Positions 1 to 5,123 of a DNA stretch of 5,123 nucleotides are shown piece by piece; positions within the stretch are counted from its first letter, which is position 1, and each line of letters begins with the position of its first letter. The notes beneath the pieces were generated by a model that saw nothing but the letters and a program-made list of their open reading frames with translations, ran no database searches and was not told where the DNA came from. Source of the stretch: Hyphomicrobium_A sp036559705 (GTDB taxonomy: Bacteria > Pseudomonadota > Alphaproteobacteria > Rhizobiales > Hyphomicrobiaceae); assembly GCA_036559705.1 (NCBI GenBank), contig DATBSP010000090.1, positions 1-5,123 on the forward strand, read 5' to 3'. A program made the position numbers and the translations under genes.

Positions 1-15
1 ATGCCGGCGAAGGGA
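1..15 (+). promoter_or_regulatory. 3' end of a TPP (THI-box) riboswitch, cut by the window edge
   Basis: The first 15 bases, ATGCCGGCGAAGGGA, match the conserved 3' end of the thiamine pyrophosphate riboswitch, where a TAATGCCAGCG-type segment runs into the AGGGA strand that closes helix P1. They lie 66 bases upstream of thiC, the most common target of this riboswitch in bacteria. The 5' strand of P1 and the pyrimidine-sensing helices are outside the window, so the aptamer cannot be folded here. The identification rests on the short consensus match plus the gene that follows. Confidence 0.8.
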
Positions 16-71
16 CGGGACTCGCTCGTATCCGCTTCTCCGGTATCTCCCTTTGCCGGCCCGCAAAGGAG
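3..71 (+). promoter_or_regulatory. thiC riboswitch expression platform (Shine-Dalgarno sequestering switch)
   Basis: Two helices compete for the same bases. Bases 3-15 (the 3' end of the aptamer) pair with 48-60 over 13 bp, with one G-U pair. Bases 50-56 (CCTTTGC) also pair perfectly with 63-69 (GCAAAGG) across a 6-nt loop, and a bulged C at 49 allows two more pairs, 48-70 and 47-71. The second hairpin buries the ribosome binding site AAAGGAG at 65-71. Inferred mechanism: with TPP bound, P1 holds bases up to 15, freeing 48-56 to block the ribosome binding site; without TPP, helix 3-15/48-60 forms and the site is open. There is no T-run, so control should be translational rather than by an intrinsic terminator. 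Pairings are read from the sequence; the mechanism follows known Gram-negative thiC switches. Confidence 0.7.
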
Positions 72-80
72 TCCATCGCC

Positions 81-1805
<1,725 letters not shown>

Positions 1806-1807
1806 TC

Positions 1808-1835
1808 ATGTCCGCTTCTGGCACTTAGCGGACAT
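1808..1835. repeat. Perfect 9-bp inverted repeat just after the thiC stop
   Basis: ATGTCCGCT (1808-1816) and AGCGGACAT (1827-1835) are exact reverse complements around a 10-nt loop, starting two bases after the thiC stop codon. No T-run follows, so it is not a standard intrinsic terminator, though it could stabilise the 3' end of the thiC message. The string TCCGCTTCTG recurs at 1856-1865. From memory, short elements with GTCCGCTT...AAGCGGAC arms are scattered in Bradyrhizobium-type genomes. I infer this is a copy or relic of such a dispersed element; only a genome search can show it. Confidence 0.6.
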
Positions 1836-2265
1836 CGCGATGGCCGACGCTGACCTCCGCTTCTGACCCGTTCCGGATGTTGTATCCCTGGACCCGGACC
1901 CGGCAATGTGTCGAGGAATCGGCTCGGGCTGTCAAACAGCTCCGAAAGTGATGGCTAGGGAAGCCAGCGAAATCGGGCATGCGGATTCGCGGGCCATACA
2001 TTGGCCAAAAACGTGCCGAAACTTTTGGATCGAACGTTGAGCCGCCGCCATGATCCATCCCCCCAGGCCCGAGCACCTCAATGATTCAATCATATCATGG
2101 TGCGCTGTGCGGCGGCGATTAGGGTAAACATATGGTTAATTGCCGGTCGTTGCGCGGCCGTGGCGAGGGGGCGCCGTCCAAGCCGACACGCTCGAGCATG
2201 GTGGGCGAGGCAGTGAAACAGCGGAGCGAAAATGACGAGGATCTGGCTCGTAATAGCTCGCGTCG
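1836..2265. other. Intergenic region without a convincing gene
   Basis: About 430 bases lie between the thiC hairpin and the 3' end of the Gly/Tyr-rich gene. Open frames exist here on the minus strand (for example 1825-2076), but they show no ribosome binding site of note, no hydrophobic or domain pattern and no recognisable family. Visible structure includes the second TCCGCTTCTG copy at 1856-1865 and the palindrome ATGATTCAATCAT at 2081-2093. A 45-codon plus-strand frame at 2132-2269 has AGGG seven bases upstream, but its product is unrecognised. The segment 2081-2140 is clearly more AT-rich than its surroundings. The whole reads as repeat-derived or regulatory spacer DNA. Confidence 0.55.
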
Positions 2266-2586
2266 TTAGAAACCGAACCAGAGGCTGATACCCGGGCGCC
2301 AATAGGGATAGCCATAACCGCCATAATAGCCGTAGGGCCGATAGCCATAGCCGTAGGGCCGATAGCCATACCCTCCGTAGCCGTAGCGGCGGTAGCCGTA
2401 TCCGTAGTTCCGATAGCCGTAGTTCCGGTATCCCCTATAGTGGCGATACCCTGTTTGTTGAACGATACTGGCGTTTGCTACGGCCGGTGCAACAGCACTC
2501 GTTGCCAAAGCGGGTTTGGGCGCTGCAAACACGAGCGCGGCGACGGCGATATATCCCGCAAGGATAGGGGTAAGACTTCTCTGCAT
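2266..2586 (-). CDS. Secreted Gly/Tyr-rich low-complexity protein
   Basis: This encodes a 106-aa protein of unknown function. Residues 1-28 form a Sec signal peptide (MQRS start, hydrophobic stretch, PALA cleavage site), so the product should be exported. The mature chain has an Ala/Val-rich linker, then a Gly/Tyr/Arg-rich tract (about residues 46-94) built from GYRNYGY, GYRRYGY and GYRPYGY units, and ends in SLWFGF. The start at 2586 is preferred over an in-frame ATG 15 bases upstream, because GGGAGGA sits seven bases before 2586 and overlaps the upstream ATG. Composition resembles sulfur-globule proteins and other Gly/Tyr-rich envelope proteins, but composition alone does not give a function. 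The C-terminal aromatic Phe could suit outer-membrane targeting, which is speculative. The gene is divergent from the lipoprotein gene to its right. Confidence 0.8.
   Translation of the reverse strand: MQRSLTPILAGYIAVAALVFAAPKPALATSAVAPAVANASIVQQTGYRHYRGYRNYGYRNYGYGYRRYGYGGYGYRPYGYGYRPYGYYGGYGYPYWRPGISLWFGF
2329..2370. repeat. Two perfect 21-bp tandem repeats inside the Gly/Tyr-rich gene
   Basis: The units at 2329-2349 and 2350-2370 are identical at the DNA level and encode consecutive GYRPYGY-type heptapeptides on the minus strand. Complete nucleotide identity, including silent positions, points to a recent duplication or ongoing slippage rather than selection on the protein alone. Confidence 0.9.
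2402..2431. repeat. Two near-identical 15-bp tandem repeats inside the Gly/Tyr-rich gene
   Basis: The units at 2402-2416 and 2417-2431 both begin CCGTAGTTCCG or its near copy and match at 13 of 15 bases. They encode consecutive YRNYG-type pentapeptides on the minus strand. With the 21-bp repeat nearby, this shows that the tract grew by local duplication. Confidence 0.85.
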
Positions 2587-2597
2587 CGTCGATCCTC
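2587..2597 (-). promoter_or_regulatory. Ribosome binding site that fixes the start of the Gly/Tyr-rich gene
   Basis: On the minus strand GGGAGGA lies seven bases before the ATG at 2586. It begins inside the alternative upstream ATG at 2601-2599, which therefore has no site of its own. This decides the start codon. Confidence 0.75.
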
Positions 2598-2802
2598 CCA
2601 ATACCAGTTAGCGGCTGATGACTAACAGCAAAGGCGTCAATCGGTTCCCAGGCCGCGTAGACTGGCGACGAACTCGGCCGATTTGCTTAGTCATGGCCGA
2701 ATGGCGCACACCGAAAAGGACGCTGCTCGAACCCGACGCCAACCGCTTAACCGGCAAGCAACTGATTAGGGTCAGTGTCGAAGGCCGTCCGCGGACCCGA
2801 AC

Positions 2803-3174
2803 ATGCGTAAAGCTGTCGCCATTGTCGTTGCCTTGATGTCCGTTTTGGCTGGATGTTCCCGCCCTTGGCAGGCGTCTAGTGTTGACGCCGCGCCGCTATC
2901 GCCAGACCCCAGTTATGCACCGCCACCGCGAGCCGGCGCATACGGGGGTCCAGCGTGGGCGGTCACATCGGAGACCGCCCGATCTACAGAGCCGTTTGCA
3001 GGTGCACCTCCGCCCCCTCCACGGTACGCGGATCAATATGGAGAAGGCGCGCGCTCCTTAGAGCCGAATGGGCCCGACCCATACGCAGGGCGGCCACACC
3101 CGAACGAATATGATCAGGCATCGCCGTCGAACCCTTATGGACCGGTAATGCGGCCCGGGCCCCAATATCAATAA
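2803..3174 (+). CDS. Small Pro/Tyr-rich lipoprotein, function unknown
   Basis: This encodes a 123-aa protein with a classical lipoprotein signal: MRK, a hydrophobic stretch, then lipobox LAGC with the acylated Cys at residue 18. Serine follows the cysteine, which by the usual rule favours outer-membrane rather than inner-membrane retention. The mature part has no recognisable domain and is disordered in character. It is rich in Pro, Tyr, Gly and Ala, with PPPPP near residue 70 and NPYGP-like motifs towards the end. The ribosome binding site is weak; only GCGGA at 2791-2795, within a small palindrome, is suitably placed. The lipobox makes this start secure. It is divergent from the Gly/Tyr-rich secreted protein, and both products are expected in the envelope. 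No specific function can be assigned. Confidence 0.8.
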   Translation: MRKAVAIVVALMSVLAGCSRPWQASSVDAAPLSPDPSYAPPPRAGAYGGPAWAVTSETARSTEPFAGAPPPPPRYADQYGEGARSLEPNGPDPYAGRPHPNEYDQASPSNPYGPVMRPGPQYQ

Positions 3175-3182
3175 ACGGCGTC

Positions 3183-3390
3183 GGCTTCTGATGCCCTGCT
3201 GTGTCGCGTGGTTGGGCGCGCTCTCTTCGCTCAAGTCGCGCGAAGCGCGGTAGCGAAAACCTGGAGAGAGTGCGCCGGGTGGGGTGAGACATCTCCTATG
3301 CGCCACCGCTTCGCTGCTTGCGCGCGAAAGCCCCGCACCCCGACTTCGCCGAAGGCGAAGTCGGACCTCCCCGCAAGGAGGAGGTATAAA
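3183..3390. repeat. Palindrome-rich intergenic block, likely dispersed repeat
   Basis: No convincing gene lies between the lipoprotein and the minus-strand membrane gene. The block carries nested inverted repeats. CGCTCTCTTCGCT near 3219-3231 pairs imperfectly with AGCGAAAACCTGGAGAGAG near 3252-3270. A perfect 11-bp hairpin is at 3340-3364, and a 5-bp one (CCTCC/GGAGG) is at 3366-3381. Long open frames run through it on both strands, but they encode Arg/Pro/Ala-rich chains without domain character. Such blocks are common between Bradyrhizobium-type genes, so I infer a degenerate dispersed palindromic element. Copy number cannot be judged from one window. Confidence 0.55.
3340..3364. repeat. 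Perfect 11-bp hairpin
   Basis: CCGACTTCGCC (3340-3350) and GGCGAAGTCGG (3354-3364) are exact reverse complements separated by GAA. The stem is GC-rich and very stable. It lies between convergent genes, so it could dampen read-through from either side, but neither strand shows a T-run after it. It is therefore not called a classical terminator. Confidence 0.85.
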
Positions 3391-3463
3391 ATACATGGGG
3401 ACGAAACGATGAAAACATGCCGCGCTTAAGCTCGCGCTCAGCGGCTCGAAAGTCGTTCGTATG

Positions 3464-3908
3464 TCAGCTCGCGGCGAGGCGGATCACCGCCAGCCCGAGA
3501 TACATGACCATGAACACCGCGATCATCAGCAGCACCAGGAGATGCATCCGCCTGCGTGCGCGGTTGCAGACGGTCTCGGCGAACGGGTTCGGCAGGTGCT
3601 TGAAGCTGGCGGAGGCGAAGCTTCTGGCAAGATCGGCGTAGCGGCGTATGGTCGACCAGGCCAGTACCGCCATGCCGACCCATGCGGCGCTGATCAGCAG
3701 GCCGGCGCTCAGCATGGCGAGCGCCGCCCATTTGTTCTCCCACAACGCGGCGGGGCTGATGGCGAGCGCGCCGATGATCAGCGAGTTGGCGAGCAGCAGC
3801 GCGTTGTGGCGCGCCCAAAGCGTCTCGTGCTCCGAGGTGATCAGACTGGTATAGGCCTGGAAGACAGCGATCTCGTCGGAGGTCTGGCCCGCGTTTTTTC
3901 TCGTCCAT
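3464..3908 (-). pseudogene. Three-helix inner-membrane protein gene, frameshifted near its start
   Basis: The ATG at 3908 opens MDEK and then enters an A6 tract (3899-3894). Past the tract, the membrane-protein frame is +1 to the start and runs unbroken to TGA at 3464. With one A fewer, the gene encodes 147 aa: a short soluble N-terminus with a Y..L...E...+W.R pattern (about residues 19-33), and hydrophobic helices at about 36-55, 61-84 and 113-136. A basic stretch (RARRR, residues 106-110) precedes helix 3. No ATG, GTG or TTG occurs in the downstream frame before the codons just ahead of residue 56, so an internal start would lose helix 1. The unshifted frame instead gives an Arg-rich, implausible chain. 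The gene begins 21 bases after the EipA-like stop, so it is likely cotranscribed. Family not recognised. The shift could be a mutation, a sequencing error or slippage. Confidence 0.75.
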
Positions 3909-3929
3909 TGTGCTCAAGCCCACCGGCCG

Positions 3930-4367
3930 CTAGTTGATCGTGATCGCGAGTCCGCTGAGGTCGGCATTGGCCATCAGCCCGACCTGCCGGCCTGAAAGCT
4001 CGAGCACCGCGCCCTTCTGATTGGTGAGCACGATCGCGCGGGCGCCGCCGCCGACGGCTAGGCCGGCGCCTGCCGCGGCATAGACGCCTTCGATGTCGGA
4101 GGCGCGCTTGATATTCTTTACGCTGCCGCGCAATACCGTCTTCGATCCGCCGAACACCAGGCCGTAGTCGATGCCGCCGACCGAGAGCGAATAGGTGCGG
4201 CCGCCGAACTTGAGTGTCCCGTGTCCGGCGGAGCCGCCGATGATCCAGCCGCCCTTGAAGACCGTCAGCACGACGCTGCCGCTGTCGGCGTGCGCGCCGT
4301 GCAATCCGACGCCGAACCAGACGATCAGCGCGAGCAGGACGCTTCGAAACATCGTCGGAATTCGCAT
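3930..4367 (-). CDS. Exported EipA/DUF1134-like protein
   Basis: This encodes a 145-aa protein. Residues 1-27 are a signal peptide (MRIP, hydrophobic segment, cleavage after AHA), so it should act in the periplasm. The mature part is Gly-rich with alternating hydrophobic residues typical of beta strands. Visible blocks are FKGGWIIGGSAGHGTLKF, the GG-x(4)-GLVFGGSK region, SDIEGVYAAAGAGLAVGGG and LELSGRQVGL. The layout recalls the DUF1134 family, whose Brucella member EipA supports envelope integrity; I make this link from memory at moderate confidence. The start at 4367 is chosen because GGGGAGG lies six bases upstream and the signal peptide begins there. An in-frame extension to 4478 has no such support. 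The gene is preceded by a vWA gene 141 bases upstream and followed after 21 bases by a membrane gene. Confidence 0.8.
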   Translation of the reverse strand: MRIPTMFRSVLLALIVWFGVGLHGAHADSGSVVLTVFKGGWIIGGSAGHGTLKFGGRTYSLSVGGIDYGLVFGGSKTVLRGSVKNIKRASDIEGVYAAAGAGLAVGGGARAIVLTNQKGAVLELSGRQVGLMANADLSGLAITIN

Positions 4368-4384
4368 GGAGTCCCTCCCCTCGT
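4368..4384 (-). promoter_or_regulatory. Strong ribosome binding site deciding the EipA-like start
   Basis: On the minus strand GAGGGGAGGGACTCC directly precedes the ATG at 4367. GGGGAGG sits at optimal distance and no comparable site precedes the upstream in-frame start at 4478. It supports a 145-aa product with an N-terminal signal peptide. Confidence 0.75.
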
Positions 4385-4508
4385 TTACGATGGCTGGGGC
4401 GCAAATGCGGCGCTTCCGGCTGCCCATCATGCCGGGCAAGCCAGCATAACCCGATGCGTCGGCCAATCCTATCGGCACTCGCGGTCATGCCGGCGGCCGG
4501 CGGCCCGC
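4385..4508. other. Spacer between the vWA and EipA-like genes
   Basis: Including the ribosome binding site, 141 bases separate the vWA stop from the EipA-like start. This is long enough to hold a separate promoter, but I see no well-spaced -35/-10 pair on the minus strand. A GC-rich run of GCCGGC-like repeats at 4489-4507 lies just past the vWA stop and can form short stems, without a T-run. Whether the vWA and EipA-like genes share a transcript is therefore open. Confidence 0.4.
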
Positions 4509-5123
4509 CTAACGCAACCGCGCGCCAATGGCCGACATCATGGGGCAGCCGAGCGTCTTCTCGAACGCCTTCACCAGATCGTCCCGGTTCTCCGCCGTGA
4601 TGTAGAGGCCGCTGGTCTCCTCGGCGAGACACTTCACATCGAGGATGCTTTGCGCACCCGTCCAACTGAAACCCCTGAGCTGATAGCCTACGACATGGAC
4701 AGTGAGCCGGCCGGTCGCGGTGGCTTTGATCGATTTGCCGAGTTCGCAGGGCGCGCCGCCGCAGGTCTCCTCGCCGTCGGTCAGCAAGACGATGGTGCCT
4801 TGGTAGGCGAGGACCTCCGCGGCCCGCTTCACCGCTTCCACAAGCGGTGTCTTCCCGGCCGGGTTGATCGCGTTCACCACGCTCATGATGGGCTCTGCCG
4901 CGTTCGGCATCGGCGTGAAGTTCAGCTCGACATTGCAGTGCGCGTAAGGCCCGGGACCGTAAGTGATGAGCCCGATCTTGCGAAACTTGGTGGCCGACGG
5001 CAGCACCTCCGCCAGCGCCTTGCGCACCTCGTCGATGCGCGTGATGTCGCTGAACAGGCCTTGGACCGTATTGCCGGCCATCGAGCCGGAGGCATCGAAG
5101 ACGATCATCGCGTCGTCGGTGCA
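4509..5123 (-). CDS. von Willebrand factor A domain protein, 5' end outside the window
   Basis: The reading frame is open to the right edge; the visible 204 codons cover nearly the whole vWA domain. The metal-ion-dependent adhesion site is complete: DASGS (about 5 residues after CTDDA), Thr in AGKTPLVEAV and Asp in LLTDGEE. The usual end of the fold is also present (LYITAENRDDLVKAFEKTL). vWA domains bind protein partners through a divalent metal. Five or more cysteines (CTDD, HCNVE, TCGGAPCE, VKCLAE, LGCPM) suggest disulfides and hence an exported protein, but the signal peptide would be off-window. An ATG at 5108 is internal, because CTDDA continues in frame upstream and the first strand of the fold would otherwise be cut. 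Its neighbours, an exported beta protein and a membrane protein on the same strand, fit an envelope role. The specific function is unknown. Confidence 0.88.
   Translation of the reverse strand, partial: CTDDAMIVFDASGSMAGNTVQGLFSDITRIDEVRKALAEVLPSATKFRKIGLITYGPGPYAHCNVELNFTPMPNAAEPIMSVVNAINPAGKTPLVEAVKRAAEVLAYQGTIVLLTDGEETCGGAPCELGKSIKATATGRLTVHVVGYQLRGFSWTGAQSILDVKCLAEETSGLYITAENRDDLVKAFEKTLGCPMMSAIGARLR

Noticed and set aside
1808..1835. Intrinsic terminator of thiC
   Set aside because: The stem is perfect but only 9 bp with a 10-nt loop, and no T-run follows, so a rho-independent terminator is not supported.
1825..2076. Minus-strand frame of 83 codons after thiC
   Set aside because: It has no ribosome binding site of note, no hydrophobic or conserved pattern, and its 3' end runs through the inverted repeat. 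It is more likely a frame passing through repeat-derived DNA.
2281..2440. CRISPR-like or regulatory repeat array
   Set aside because: The repeats are contiguous, in frame and encode a Gly/Tyr-rich protein tract. There are no spacers of constant length.
2629..2639. TTGACG on the minus strand as a -35 box for the Gly/Tyr-rich gene
   Set aside because: No acceptable -10 box lies 16-18 bases downstream; the nearest AT-containing hexamers are 8 or 22 bases away.
2618..2836. Plus-strand frame of 72 codons running into the lipoprotein gene
   Set aside because: It overlaps the lipoprotein signal peptide in another frame, lacks a ribosome binding site and resembles no family.
3438..3923. Minus-strand frame of 161 codons starting GTG at 3923
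   Set aside because: Its first codons are shared with the membrane gene start, but past the A6 tract it encodes an Arg-rich implausible chain while the +1 frame encodes a coherent three-helix protein. It is explained by the frameshift.
3841..4665. Minus-strand frame of 274 codons across the vWA and EipA-like genes
   Set aside because: It overlaps two genes with clear domains and start signals, and its product is Arg-rich and without motifs.

Overview
The window looks like chromosomal DNA of a GC-rich alphaproteobacterium, most likely order Hyphomicrobiales and close to Bradyrhizobiaceae. The clues are the Rhizobiales-type ThiC sequence, the codon use, a DUF1134/EipA-like exported protein, and palindromic intergenic debris of a kind I associate with Bradyrhizobium-type genomes. 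The organism assignment is inference.

Region 1-1805 is the thiamine locus. The window opens inside the last bases of a TPP riboswitch. This is followed by an expression platform with two mutually exclusive helices, one of which buries the thiC ribosome binding site. ThiC (574 aa) is complete in its catalytic motifs but is a short form, lacking about 38 residues near the N-terminus compared with typical alphaproteobacterial ThiC. No thiO/S/G/E gene follows, so thiC appears to be transcribed alone here.

Region 1806-2265 has no convincing gene. It holds a perfect hairpin right after the thiC stop, a partial direct repeat and a 13-bp palindrome. It reads as repeat-derived intergenic DNA.

Region 2266-3174 holds two divergent genes for small exported low-complexity proteins. 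On the minus strand is a Gly/Tyr-rich secreted protein with DNA-level tandem repeats. On the plus strand is a Pro/Tyr-rich lipoprotein. They share a 216-bp intergenic region.

Region 3175-3463 is a palindrome-rich intergenic block with an 11-bp perfect hairpin and a strong but apparently orphan Shine-Dalgarno sequence in front of two tiny reading frames.

Region 3464-5123 is a minus-strand cluster read from the right edge leftward: a von Willebrand factor A domain protein (start outside the window), an exported EipA/DUF1134-like protein, and a three-helix inner-membrane protein. The last gene is out of frame at a six-A tract four codons from its start. Removing one A restores a coherent 147-aa protein, so it is a recent frameshift, a sequencing error or a slippage site. 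The cluster suggests an envelope function, but none of the three genes has a function that can be proven from sequence. The strongest leads are the frameshift, the thiC translational switch and the envelope cassette.
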